Assembly: GCA_035651595.1 (NCBI GenBank) | Contig: DASRFJ010000194.1 | Location: 1 to 18,068, forward strand | Length of the DNA stretch: 18,068 bases | Reading direction: 5' to 3' | DNA from: JAFARZ01 sp035651595 | GTDB lineage: Bacteria > Actinomycetota > Actinomycetes > Streptosporangiales > Streptosporangiaceae | Shown: piece after piece, positions 1 to 6,068 of the stretch | How the letters are laid out: the number at the start of each line of letters is the position of its first letter | Position numbering within the stretch: position 1 is the first letter of the stretch | Notes under the pieces: generated by a model | Seen by the model: the letters and a program-made list of their open reading frames with translations, nothing else | Databases searched by the model: none | Told to the model about the DNA's origin: nothing | Program-made: the position numbers and the translations under genes

Positions 1-1
1 G

Positions 2-88
2 GCCATCAACGTCCACGGCGACGGCACCGCCACCGCCACCTCCCCGGACGGGACCATCGTCCGCGGACCCCCGCCCCAGCCCGGGTAA
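2..88 (+). CDS. 3' end of an unidentified protein (partial)
   Basis: An open frame enters from the left edge and stops at TAA 86-88, giving 28 residues that begin AINVHGDGT and end in a Pro-rich tail (RGPPPQPG). The Thr/Ala/Gly/Asp-rich residues followed by a proline-rich end would suit the C-terminus of a secreted or surface protein, but there is too little to name a family. A strong hairpin terminator follows 21 bases after the stop, which supports a real gene ending here on the plus strand. The reading frame is inferred only from this short piece. Confidence 0.5.
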   Translation, partial: AINVHGDGTATATSPDGTIVRGPPPQPG

Positions 89-109
89 CAACCAGCAGGA
101 CAAGCAGAC

Positions 110-160
110 CAGCACCGGACCACCGCCGGCCACGAAAGGCCACGCGGCGGCCCGGTGCTG
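110..160 (+). terminator. Hairpin transcription terminator
   Basis: Long imperfect inverted repeat: the outer arms CAGCACCGG and CCGGTGCTG are perfect complements, and an inner GC-rich stem (CCGCCGGCC against GGCCACGCGGCGG, imperfect) closes on a small ACGAAA loop. There is no U-tract, as is common for actinobacterial intrinsic terminators. It lies just after the stop at 88 and is best read as the terminator of that gene. Confidence 0.7.
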
Positions 161-291
161 CCATTTGCGGCCGCGGAAGGTTCACCAGGCGATGGGTGAT
201 CGTCACCAAGCCCAGAGCGCTCGCGGTTGTTCAGCACGACTCAGCCGTCAGGCGTATCGGCGGCGCGGCTTGCCGATCCCGGGCGCGCCGG

Positions 292-337
292 CGGACGTCC
301 GGCCGGGGCGGGCCCGGACGTCCGGCCGGGGCGGGCC
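292..337. repeat. Perfect 23-bp tandem duplication
   Basis: Two identical, directly adjacent 23-bp copies (292-314 and 315-337), each starting CGGACGTCCGG and ending GGGGCGGGCC. Each copy contains the palindrome GGACGTCC, so the pair could also be two operator copies about 55-90 bp upstream of the next gene. A simple replication-slippage duplication is equally possible. Confidence 0.8.
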
Positions 338-371
338 CGGAAAACCGGTAGGTGGAGCCGGACGCGAGTCG

Positions 372-383
372 GATACTTGCCGG
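372..383 (+). promoter_or_regulatory. Putative -10 element, leaderless start of the phosphotransferase gene
   Basis: GATACT (372-377) lies 6 nt before GTG 384, and no Shine-Dalgarno sequence is visible. The spacing would put the transcription start at or next to the start codon. No good -35 is seen at 16-18 bp upstream. Confidence 0.4.
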
Positions 384-1394
384 GTGACCGGTGAGCTACG
401 TGGCGGTCAAGGTGAGCCCGCGCTGTCTGTCGCGGGTGCCCGTGCGCTGCTGGGGCGGGCAGGCGTGCGCTCGGGGGAGGTGCGGGTCAGCCTGGTCAAG
501 CGGCACAATCACGTCTGGCGCATCGGCACGCCTGGCGGCGCGTACTTCGTCAAGGCCTGGACCAAGGACTGGTATGACTGGGCCGACACGCTGACGACGG
601 GCGCGCTGAACGCCGACCATGAGGCCGCCGCATACCAGCTCCTGACCGCCCGCGGCCTGGCGGTACCCGACGTCGTGGCCGTCGACCAGACCGCCGGCAA
701 CCCGCTGGGCCGACCGCTGCTGATAACCCGGGAGCTGGAGGGATCGCCGTTCCCTGAGGCGCTGGCGCGGGCCGGCGAAGCCGACGAGCGCGACGCCCTG
801 GTGCGGGCCGTGGGGGCCTACCAGGCACGCATGCACGGCATCGTGATGGCGGCGCCGGGCTACTTCGGGCGCCAGGGACCGTTCGGGGGCGACTGGGAGC
901 ACGGCCACCAGTCCGCCCGGGCGTATTACCGCGCCATGGAGATCTGGTGGCGTTCGGATGAGGAGGCAGGCACGGACCCAGCGCTGGTGGCGGCGGCACG
1001 CACCTACGCGGGCAGGATGCGGCCGCGCGTGGAGGCCGCGTTCGTGCCGCCGAGGTTCACTCAGGCCAACTGCCACGCGGTGCAATTCTTCGCCGCGCGC
1101 ACACCGGAGGGCTGGGCGGTGACCGGGGTCGTCGACATGGAGGTCGCGCTCGGCGGCTGGCCGCTGCTGGACGTGGCGGGCATCGCGTGGGACCTGAGCC
1201 ACCCCAGGTTCGGCGGCTACCGCTGGTGGCGGCCCTGGTTCGAGGGCTACGGCGAGCCGGACATCGACCTGTTCCGGCTAGTCCTCATCACCACGGGCTC
1301 GGGCGCGGCCGGGCGCGGCACCACGCTGCGGCGCCTGCTGGCCAGCGATACCTGGGAGGAACTGCTCGACATCTCGGCACTGCATCCCGGATGA
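384..1394 (+). CDS. Aminoglycoside phosphotransferase (APH)-family protein with altered catalytic motif
   Basis: 336 aa from GTG 384. The fold is APH/choline-kinase-like: an N-lobe with a Lys in YFVKAW (K57), the usual ATP-anchoring position, and a C-lobe with the metal-binding 'DFG-like' Asp in VVDMEVALGG (D251) followed by PLLDVAGI. APH enzymes phosphorylate small hydroxylated molecules using ATP. Here the catalytic HGDxHxxxN loop reads QANCHAVQ (227-234): the catalytic Asp is replaced by Asn (N229) and the second metal ligand by Gln (Q234). It may therefore act on an unusual substrate, be weakly active, or be a pseudokinase. The start was chosen because family-like sequence begins just after it and a -10-like hexamer sits 6 nt upstream. 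It is a single gene; the next gene starts 68 bp later on the same strand. The family is fairly sure, the substrate unknown. Confidence 0.8.
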   Translation: MTGELRGGQGEPALSVAGARALLGRAGVRSGEVRVSLVKRHNHVWRIGTPGGAYFVKAWTKDWYDWADTLTTGALNADHEAAAYQLLTARGLAVPDVVAVDQTAGNPLGRPLLITRELEGSPFPEALARAGEADERDALVRAVGAYQARMHGIVMAAPGYFGRQGPFGGDWEHGHQSARAYYRAMEIWWRSDEEAGTDPALVAAARTYAGRMRPRVEAAFVPPRFTQANCHAVQFFAARTPEGWAVTGVVDMEVALGGWPLLDVAGIAWDLSHPRFGGYRWWRPWFEGYGEPDIDLFRLVLITTGSGAAGRGTTLRRLLASDTWEELLDISALHPG

Positions 1395-1420
1395 AGCGCG
1401 CACAGCGCGCACGATCCGAG

Positions 1421-1462
1421 TCTTCATATCGAAGTACCCCGAAACGTCGGTACTCTGGGGCG
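1421..1462 (+). promoter_or_regulatory. Promoter and putative operator of the ArsR-type gene
   Basis: TACTCT (1451-1456) lies exactly 6 nt before ATG 1463, suggesting a leaderless transcript. Overlapping it is an inverted repeat, AGTACC (1433-1438) with GGTACT (1449-1454). Just upstream is a second small dyad, CTTC-ATATC-GAAG (1422-1434). Dyads overlapping a -10 immediately before an ArsR-family gene are the expected position for autorepression; the operator assignment is inference. Confidence 0.45.
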
Positions 1463-1795
1463 ATGACGGAACCGGGGTTCGCGACGGACGCGGAGGTGGC
1501 CGAGGCGCTGCGCGCGCTGGCCAACCCGATCCGCCTGCGGCTGCTGCAGTGGCTGCGCGAGCCCGAGCGTCATTTCCCGCTTGACGGAGCGATCGCCGAC
1601 CCCGTCGAGGTCGGCGTGTGCGTGAGCCACATCCAGGCGAAAACCGGGCTGGCCCAGTCCACCGTGTCGGCATACATGGCCGAGCTACAGCGCGCCGGTC
1701 TGGTACGGGCGACCCGCGTGGGCAAGTGGACCCACTACAAACGCGACGAGCAGCGCATCGCCCGGCTCGTCGCGACGCTCGGGCAGACACTCTAA
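1463..1795 (+). CDS. ArsR-family winged-helix transcriptional repressor
   Basis: 110 aa, typical ArsR length. The N-terminal helix pair LRALANPIRLRLLQWL is the standard ArsR opening, and the winged helix follows with recognition-helix sequence LAQSTVSAYMAELQRAG (about 63-79) and a wing RATRVGKWTHYK. The ELCVCDL metal site of arsenic/cadmium sensors is absent: the equivalent region reads EVGVCVSHIQ with a single Cys (C53), so a non-metal or redox signal is more likely. It would bind DNA as a dimer. The flavin monooxygenase gene starts 98 bp downstream on the same strand and is the obvious candidate target, along with its own promoter. Confidence 0.9.
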   Translation: MTEPGFATDAEVAEALRALANPIRLRLLQWLREPERHFPLDGAIADPVEVGVCVSHIQAKTGLAQSTVSAYMAELQRAGLVRATRVGKWTHYKRDEQRIARLVATLGQTL

Positions 1796-1893
1796 GGATT
1801 CGCCACGGCCACCATTTCCGGCTGACCGCCGGCAAGGAGCAGGGCGCCTGCAGGGCGAGGAATGCCGCCCGCGTGGTTCACGTTGATGCGCTG

Positions 1894-2916
1894 GTGAAGA
1901 AGATTGGTTTCTTGTCGTTCGGCCACTGGTCGTCCTCCCCGGACTCCCGGACGCGGTCAGCATCGGATGCGTTGCTGCAGTCGATCGACCTAGCCGTCGC
2001 CGCCGAAGAGCTGGGCGCCGACGGCGCCTACTTCCGCGTGCACCATTACGCGAGGCAGCTGGGTTCTCCGTTCCCGCTGCTGGCGGCGGTTGGTGCGCGC
2101 ACCAGCAGGATCGAGATCGGTACGGCCGTCATCGACATGCGCTATGAGAACCCGCTCTACATGGCCGAGGACGCGGGCGCGGCCGATCTCATCTCCGGCG
2201 GCCGCCTCCAGCTGGGGATCAGCCGCGGTTCGCCGGAGCAGGTGATCGACGGCTGGCGGTACTTCGGCTATCAGCCGCAAGAGGGTCAGACCGATGCGGA
2301 CATGGCCCGCGGGCACGCCCAGGTGCTGCTCGACGTACTGCGCGGCGAGGGCTTCGCACAACCCAATCCCCGCCCGATGTTTCCGAACCCACCCGGCCTG
2401 CTGCGCGTCGAGCCGCACTCAGCAGGGTTGCGTGACCGCATCTGGTGGGGGGCGGCATCGCAGCGGACCGCCGCGTGGGCGGCCGATCTGGGCATGAACC
2501 TGCAGAGCTCGACGCTGATCAGCAACGAATCGGACAAGCCCTTCCACCTGCAGCAGGCCGAGCAGATCCAGGCATTCCGCGACGCGTGGCGGCAGGCCGG
2601 CCACGAGCGGGAGCCAAGGATCTCGGTCAGCCGGAGCATCTTCGCGCTCGTCGATGACCGGGACCGGGCATACTTCGGCCGCCGGAACCAGGACAGCGAC
2701 CAGATCGGGTTCATAGACGCGCAGACCGAGGCGATCTTCGGCCGCACCTACGCCGCCGAACCACCTGAGCTTATCCAGCAGCTCAAGGAGGACGAAGCGA
2801 TCGCGGCCGCCGACACGCTGCTGCTCACCGTGCCCAATCAGCTCGGCGTCGACTACAACGCCCACGTCATCGGCAGCATCCTCACCCACGTGGCGCCCGC
2901 ACTCGGCTGGCGCTAG
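1894..2916 (+). CDS. LLM-class (luciferase-like) flavin-dependent monooxygenase
   Basis: 340 aa from GTG 1894, which gives the family's common N-terminus (V/M)KKIGFLSFGHW. An in-frame GTG at 1873 is possible but neither start has a clear Shine-Dalgarno. The TIM-barrel signatures are intact: DLAVAAEELGADGAYFRVHH (about 33-52), the strand SRIEIGTAVI, the segment GGRLQLGISRGSPEQVIDGW, and a C-terminal LLLTVPNQLGVDYNAHV. These enzymes use reduced FMN and O2 to oxidise small organic substrates; the substrate cannot be read here. It lies downstream of an ArsR-type repressor, suggesting substrate-controlled expression. Its stop codon overlaps the stop of the convergent NIPSNAP gene. Confidence 0.88.
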   Translation: MKKIGFLSFGHWSSSPDSRTRSASDALLQSIDLAVAAEELGADGAYFRVHHYARQLGSPFPLLAAVGARTSRIEIGTAVIDMRYENPLYMAEDAGAADLISGGRLQLGISRGSPEQVIDGWRYFGYQPQEGQTDADMARGHAQVLLDVLRGEGFAQPNPRPMFPNPPGLLRVEPHSAGLRDRIWWGAASQRTAAWAADLGMNLQSSTLISNESDKPFHLQQAEQIQAFRDAWRQAGHEREPRISVSRSIFALVDDRDRAYFGRRNQDSDQIGFIDAQTEAIFGRTYAAEPPELIQQLKEDEAIAAADTLLLTVPNQLGVDYNAHVIGSILTHVAPALGWR

Positions 2917-3236
2917 GCCGGGGGCTGGTCCCCGGGAAGCAGCGGCCGCATGAAGGTCCGTTCGTAACGGAGCACGCAGCCGCTGTCGTCCCTGATGCGG
3001 TCCGCCTCGATGAAATCCGGGTGCACGCCGAACAGCGCGCGGTACTGCTCATAGGCACTCAGGCTCGGGAAGCTGAACAGCGCCAGGGCCTTGTCGCTGG
3101 CCCCCTCGGCCGGAAGGAAGTAGCCGTGATGCATGCCGCCGTGTGCATCGACTAGCTCCATCCACCGGCGGCCGAAGCGTTCGAAGGCGTCGATCTTCTC
3201 GGGAACGATGACGTACTCCACCACGCAAGTGATCAT
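2913..3236 (-). CDS. NIPSNAP-family protein
   Basis: 107 aa, a normal length for a single dimeric alpha/beta-barrel (ferredoxin-like) domain. It opens with a strand (TCVVEYVIVPEKIDAFERFGRRW), followed by GGMHHGYFLPAEGASDKALALFSFPSLSAYEQYRALFG and an Arg-rich end, all typical of NIPSNAP proteins. These are small soluble proteins of uncertain function, often near oxidoreductases. The gene converges on the flavin monooxygenase and shares CTAG 2913-2916 with it, so the two transcripts meet at their stops. A TAGTCT hexamer 5 nt before ATG and the lack of a Shine-Dalgarno suggest a leaderless mRNA. Family fairly sure; no specific function assigned. Confidence 0.85.
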   Translation of the reverse strand: MITCVVEYVIVPEKIDAFERFGRRWMELVDAHGGMHHGYFLPAEGASDKALALFSFPSLSAYEQYRALFGVHPDFIEADRIRDDSGCVLRYERTFMRPLLPGDQPPA

Positions 3237-3241
3237 GCTTC

Positions 3242-3313
3242 AGACTAGCGGCGCACGCTTTGCGCGCGACGAAATGTTTTGCGCGGAACGCGCGGGGTGC
3301 GGCCTGCTAGTCT
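3242..3313. promoter_or_regulatory. Divergent promoter region with mirrored TAGTCT hexamers
   Basis: The octamer GCTAGTCT occurs once on each strand in divergent orientation (AGACTAGC at 3242-3249; GCTAGTCT at 3306-3313). The minus copy is 5 nt from the NIPSNAP ATG; the plus copy lies 37 nt before the lamin-tail gene ATG. Both hexamers fit the actinobacterial -10 pattern TAnnnT. No good -35 is seen for either; a GGAAC (3285-3289) sits upstream of the plus copy. Confidence 0.35.
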
Positions 3314-3350
3314 TCTGCCAGTTCGGGTCAGAATTCGGCGAGGGGGAGAA

Positions 3351-3815
3351 ATGCGGAAAAGCAGCACATTCGGCATGATCGGGCTGGCGGGGCTGGCCAT
3401 GGCGCTCGGCCTCACGATGACCTCTGGCGCGGCTGCGCAGGCCGCGACGTACCGAATGCACATTTATGAAATCTGGTACAACTCACCGGGCCCGGACCAC
3501 GGCGGCGACGCGAGCCTGAACCACGAGTGGGTGAAGCTGCACAACACGTCGTCCGCCAGCATTAACCTGGCCCACTGGACGCTCCGCGACAAGGCCGGAC
3601 ACGTATTCGTGTTCGGCCAATACACAATCAAACCACACGGATACGTGACAATTCACACCGGCCACGGCGCCAGCACGCAGACCGACCGGTACTGGAACCA
3701 TTCCTGGTACATCTGGAACAACACCGGGGACACGGCGATCCTGCGGAACCAGGACGGCACCACGATCGGTACCTGCACTTATCACGGCACCAGCCAGGGA
3801 TACGTGTTCTGCTGA
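3351..3815 (+). CDS. Secreted lamin-tail-domain (LTD) protein
   Basis: 154 aa from ATG 3351, preceded by a strong Shine-Dalgarno (AGGGGGAG, 3341-3348). A Sec signal peptide is clear: MRKSST, then a hydrophobic stretch to residue 23 and cleavage near AAAQA-AT (about residue 31). The mature ~122 residues form a single LTD: IYEIWYNSPG, NHEWVKLHNTS, INLAHWTLRDKAGHVFVFG, and NNTGDTAILRNQDGTTI match the beta-sandwich pattern (NEWVEL.N, L.gW.L.D, GD...L.N..G). Two Cys near the C-terminus (GTC and the final residue) could form a disulfide. LTDs in bacteria occur in secreted or surface proteins, often beside nucleases or adhesins; here the domain stands alone, so the role is unknown. Its codon use is slightly more A/T-rich than its neighbours. 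Confidence 0.85.
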   Translation: MRKSSTFGMIGLAGLAMALGLTMTSGAAAQAATYRMHIYEIWYNSPGPDHGGDASLNHEWVKLHNTSSASINLAHWTLRDKAGHVFVFGQYTIKPHGYVTIHTGHGASTQTDRYWNHSWYIWNNTGDTAILRNQDGTTIGTCTYHGTSQGYVFC

Positions 3816-3844
3816 GGCACCGGCCCGTAACCCGGAATCGGCCG

Positions 3845-4279
3845 TCAGTCGAGGCAGAACTCGTTGCCCTCGATGTCCTGCATCACGATGCACGACTCGT
3901 TCTCCTCGTCGGCAGGAAGTAGCCGGACGCGTACCGCACCGAGCGCGACCAGCCGGGCGCATTCGGCCTCAAGTGTCGCCAGGCGCCCGTCGCCTACCAG
4001 CCCGGTGCCGGCCCGCACGTCAAGATGCACCCGGTTCTTGACAACCTTGCCTTCGGGAACGCGCTGGAAGAACAGTCGCGGACCCACCCCGGTGGGATCA
4101 GCGCACGCGAACCAGGAATCCTGCTCCTCGGGCGGCAGCGAGCGAGTGTAGTCGTCCCACGTGGCGAACCCCTCCGGTGACGGCGGTACGACGTACCCCA
4201 GCACCTCGCACCAGAAGCGGGCGAGGCGCTCAGGTGCCGCGCAGTCGAAGGTGACCTGGACCTGCCTGACCGATGCCAT
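3845..4279 (-). CDS. VOC / glyoxalase-like domain protein
   Basis: 144 aa, one VOC-type unit with two beta-alpha-beta-beta-beta modules. The first opens VTFDCAAPERLARFWCEVLGYVV and the second NRVHLDVRAGTGLVG..LATLEAECARLVALGA, ending VMQDIEGNEFCLD. This is the 'glyoxalase-like' subgroup common in actinomycetes; members bind small ligands or metals and most have no known reaction. The second module keeps the ligand-type HLD and final E of metal-binding VOC proteins. It converges on the lamin-tail gene with only 29 bp between stops. ATG 4279 has TATGGT 6 nt upstream and no Shine-Dalgarno, so it is probably leaderless. Confidence 0.85.
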   Translation of the reverse strand: MASVRQVQVTFDCAAPERLARFWCEVLGYVVPPSPEGFATWDDYTRSLPPEEQDSWFACADPTGVGPRLFFQRVPEGKVVKNRVHLDVRAGTGLVGDGRLATLEAECARLVALGAVRVRLLPADEENESCIVMQDIEGNEFCLD

Positions 4280-4285
4280 CGGTCA

Positions 4286-4315
4286 ACCATAGCGGGGTGT
4301 CTTGCGCCGTCTTCA
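4286..4315 (-). promoter_or_regulatory. Putative leaderless promoter of the VOC gene
   Basis: Reading the minus strand: TGAAGA (4315-4310), an 18-bp spacer, TATGGT (4291-4286), then 6 nt to the ATG at 4279. The -10 fits TAnnnT well, the -35 only partly. Confidence 0.45.
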
Positions 4316-4399
4316 CGGGCCCCGTTCCCGGTTGATCGCGGCAGAGTACGATGACTCGGCGGATAGTGCCAGGACCCGATCAGGGAGGCGGTCCGCGGC

Positions 4400-4510
4400 G
4401 TGGACGGGCGGATTAGACAGGCCGAACGGCTGGCGGAGTCCACGCGGCTGCGCCGCGAGACCGGGCAGCTGCCGGGAGCCGCCGCGAACCTACCGCTCAC
4501 TGGCAGTTGA
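4400..4510 (+). CDS. Possible small ORF, 36 aa (doubtful)
   Basis: GTG 4400 to TGA 4508-4510, with GGGAGG at 4383-4388 as a possible but distant (11 nt) Shine-Dalgarno. The predicted peptide opens MDGRIRQAERLAEST and is Arg/Glu-rich and probably helical at first. Its 3' end overlaps the end of the antisense CBM2-like gene by 14 bp. No family is recognised, and the 217-bp spacer may simply be non-coding or hold a gene remnant. Confidence 0.2.
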   Translation: MDGRIRQAERLAESTRLRRETGQLPGAAANLPLTGS

Positions 4511-5321
4511 CCTGGTTGAAGGCGCAGGCCAGCGGGATCGTCCTGGGTCCGAGCGCGGTGAAGAAGACACGCAGCGTCCCGCCGTCCGCCGGAACGACCT
4601 CGGTGCTGGTGGCGGGCTGCATCAGCAGGATGCCGTTGCTGTCGAAACCGGACGCGTTCTGAACCGCCGTCACCTCGTCGCCTTCGAGCGCGACGACGAT
4701 CTGCCAGCCCGCCAGCGGCCGCCGGCCATTGTTGACGACATCGACCTCGCCCTGGAACCTCGCGCCCGACACGCTGTCGACGAAGTACCTGACCACCACC
4801 GTCGGGATGTTGTTTCGCGGCCTGGGTGACGACCGTGGTGGTGACGACCGTGGTGGTGACGACTGTGGTGGTGACGACTGTGGTGACGGGTGCGCGGTGG
4901 GCCGTGCCGCCGACGCCGACGACGGCACGTGCTCCTTGGCGGATTGCCCCGGCGCGGGCTGCCCGGCCGCCGTCGTGGCCGGCCGTCGCGACGGACGCCG
5001 TTTGCCGGCGGCGGCCGGGTCGCTTGGGCTGCTGGTCGCCGCCGGCGCGGGCACCATGGCAGGCAGCGGCACCAGGCTCTTCGCCGAACCCGTGCTCCCC
5101 CCGGAGCCGGAGCCGGAGCCGGAGCCGAAGCCAGAACCGGACCCGGCGATCCCCCACAGCGCGAATCCGCCAAGCACGGCGGCCGCGACAATCCAGGCCA
5201 GGACGGGTTGCCTGATCCACGCGAGCCGGTGCCGCCAGCCTCGCGGCTGCCGCCAGTCCGCACGCTCAGGGAAAGCGATAGGGACAGCAATGTGGATTGT
5301 TTCCTCTGGCCCGTCTGTCAT
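4497..5321 (-). CDS. Membrane-anchored CBM2-like (cellulose-binding fold) protein
   Basis: 274 aa. Residues 1-38 are Arg/Trp-rich and cytoplasmic; one membrane helix spans about 39-60 (VLAWIVAAAVLGGFALWGIAG). A Gly-Ser linker (60-80), an Ala/Pro/Ser/Thr stretch and an SPPRS repeat (to about 168) then lead to a ~100-residue C-terminal CBM2-like beta-sandwich (from TVVVRYFVDS; GEVDVVNNGRRPLAGWQIVVAL; ending FNQVNC). The positive-inside rule puts the CBM-like domain outside the cell. There is no catalytic domain. CBM2 normally binds cellulose or xylan through exposed Trp residues and has an N-to-C disulfide; here only the structural Trp (GWQI) remains, the N-terminal Cys is Val, and the two Cys (C266, C273) are both near the end. 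Binding to crystalline polysaccharide is therefore doubtful; it may be a surface adhesin or sensor-like anchor. Confidence 0.8.
   Translation of the reverse strand: MTDGPEETIHIAVPIAFPERADWRQPRGWRHRLAWIRQPVLAWIVAAAVLGGFALWGIAGSGSGFGSGSGSGSGGSTGSAKSLVPLPAMVPAPAATSSPSDPAAAGKRRPSRRPATTAAGQPAPGQSAKEHVPSSASAARPTAHPSPQSSPPQSSPPRSSPPRSSPRPRNNIPTVVVRYFVDSVSGARFQGEVDVVNNGRRPLAGWQIVVALEGDEVTAVQNASGFDSNGILLMQPATSTEVVPADGGTLRVFFTALGPRTIPLACAFNQVNCQ
4828..4887. repeat. 15-bp tandem repeat, four copies, coding
   Basis: Unit GACGACCGTGGTGGT (plus strand), copies at 4828, 4843, 4858 and 4873 with C/T variation and a degenerate end in the last copy. On the minus strand it encodes the SPPRS/SPPQS linker of the CBM2-like protein. 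It is a multiple of three, so copy number could vary without a frameshift. Confidence 0.9.
5103..5126. repeat. 6-bp tandem repeat, four copies, coding
   Basis: GGAGCC repeated four times on the plus strand, with degenerate copies after it. On the minus strand it reads GGCTCC and encodes the Gly-Ser linker just outside the membrane helix of the CBM2-like protein. Confidence 0.9.
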
Positions 5322-5446
5322 GACCGCTCGGGTTTACGCGCGCGCGTGACCACTCTGCTCTCTCCCGCCAGGTCGGGCACATGGTTGCGTTCATCAGTAC
5401 ACGTATCATCGGCGTGCGCACTCGTGGCCGCGTCAGCGCGCCACAT
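5318..5446 (-). CDS. Possible 42-aa upstream ORF coupled to the CBM2-like gene (doubtful)
   Basis: ATG at 5446 to TGA at 5318, overlapping the CBM2-like start codon in an ATGA arrangement that would allow translational coupling. The peptide begins MWRADAATSAHADDTC and ends RKPERS; no family is recognised and no Shine-Dalgarno is visible. It fills most of the 135-bp gap between the GrpB-type stop and the CBM2-like start. It may be chance in a GC-rich spacer. Confidence 0.2.
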   Translation of the reverse strand: MWRADAATSAHADDTCTDERNHVPDLAGESRVVTRARKPERS

Positions 5447-5456
5447 AAGAAGATCG

Positions 5457-6068
5457 TTACTCTTCGAGGAGGCCTGTCGCGACGAACGCGCGGTGGTAGA
5501 TCTCGCGGATGACCTGCTGCTTGCGGGCGTTGTACTGCATGACGTGCTCGCCGCGGGCGTTGGCGTCGGATGCGGCCTGGTGTTTGACGGCGGCGTAGCG
5601 TTCACGCTCGTCGGGGTTACCGCGCAGCCAGTCGCGGAAGATCCGGTGCCGCACCGTCTCGGGGCTGTCGAACCCGAAGACATGGAGGTTGCCGCGCGGC
5701 TCCTCAGCCCGCATCGCCCGATGGCCGTACCACCAGGGCTCGCGGATCACCAGCCGGAACCCGATCGCCTCGAGCGCCGGCACGTAGTCCTGTTCCCGGC
5801 CGGGATCGGCCACGGTCAGGTCGATGTCGATGATGGGCTTGGCCGGCAGGCCCGGAACCGAGGTGGAGCCGACGTGGTCGAGCTGGAGCGCCCGCCAGCC
5901 CAGGGCCCCCCGGATCCGGCAGGCCAGGTCGTCATACACGAGGGGCCATCCGGGGTCGGGCGACGTCACCTCGATTCCGGTGGCCGGCACCACGCCGGGC
6001 AGGAACGCACTGGCTCCCGCGGGCGGCGGGGAGTCGTCGAACGTCACGATCTCGGTGCGGCTGGGCAT
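5457..6068 (-). CDS. GrpB-family nucleotidyltransferase-like protein
   Basis: 203 aa. The GrpB/UPF0157 signature is clear: HVGSTSVPGLPAKPIIDIDL (65-84). The GSTS motif and the D81/D83 pair match the catalytic motif of nucleotidyltransferases. Downstream come the family's WWYGHRAM.. NLHVFGFDSPETVRHRIFRDWLRGNPDERERYAAVKH and a final YNARKQQVIREIYHRA. An N-terminal extension of about 30 residues is Pro/Ala-rich and poorly conserved-looking. The biochemical role of GrpB proteins is not settled; in some genomes the domain is fused to dephospho-CoA kinase. Divergent from the YdeI-like gene, with only 39 bp between start codons. TAAAAT lies 6 nt before the ATG, suggesting a leaderless mRNA. Confidence 0.88.
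   Translation of the reverse strand: MPSRTEIVTFDDSPPPAGASAFLPGVVPATGIEVTSPDPGWPLVYDDLACRIRGALGWRALQLDHVGSTSVPGLPAKPIIDIDLTVADPGREQDYVPALEAIGFRLVIREPWWYGHRAMRAEEPRGNLHVFGFDSPETVRHRIFRDWLRGNPDERERYAAVKHQAASDANARGEHVMQYNARKQQVIREIYHRAFVATGLLEE

Larger units (their letters stand above)
89..383. other. Intergenic spacer, about 295 bp
   Basis: No convincing gene. The frame open upstream of 384 gives Arg/Gly/Pro-rich translation with no family resemblance and covers a perfect tandem repeat, so it is read as non-coding. The spacer holds the terminator at 110-160, a short dyad at 195-207 (GGTGA-TCG-TCACC), the 23-bp tandem repeat at 292-337, and the putative promoter of the phosphotransferase gene. 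Confidence 0.6.

Noticed and set aside
165..383. N-terminal extension of the phosphotransferase upstream of GTG 384
   Set aside because: The extension is Arg/Gly/Pro-rich, runs through a tandem repeat and a probable promoter, and adds nothing similar to the APH family.
1463..1795. Arsenic or cadmium resistance operon
   Set aside because: The ArsR protein lacks the ELCVCD metal site and no arsenate reductase, arsenite pump or metal ATPase is nearby.
3994..5220. Minus-strand frame with a VTTTVVTTTVV repeat that looks like an adhesin
   Set aside because: It is the 15-bp repeat read in the wrong frame; the frame with the membrane helix and CBM2-like domain is far more protein-like.
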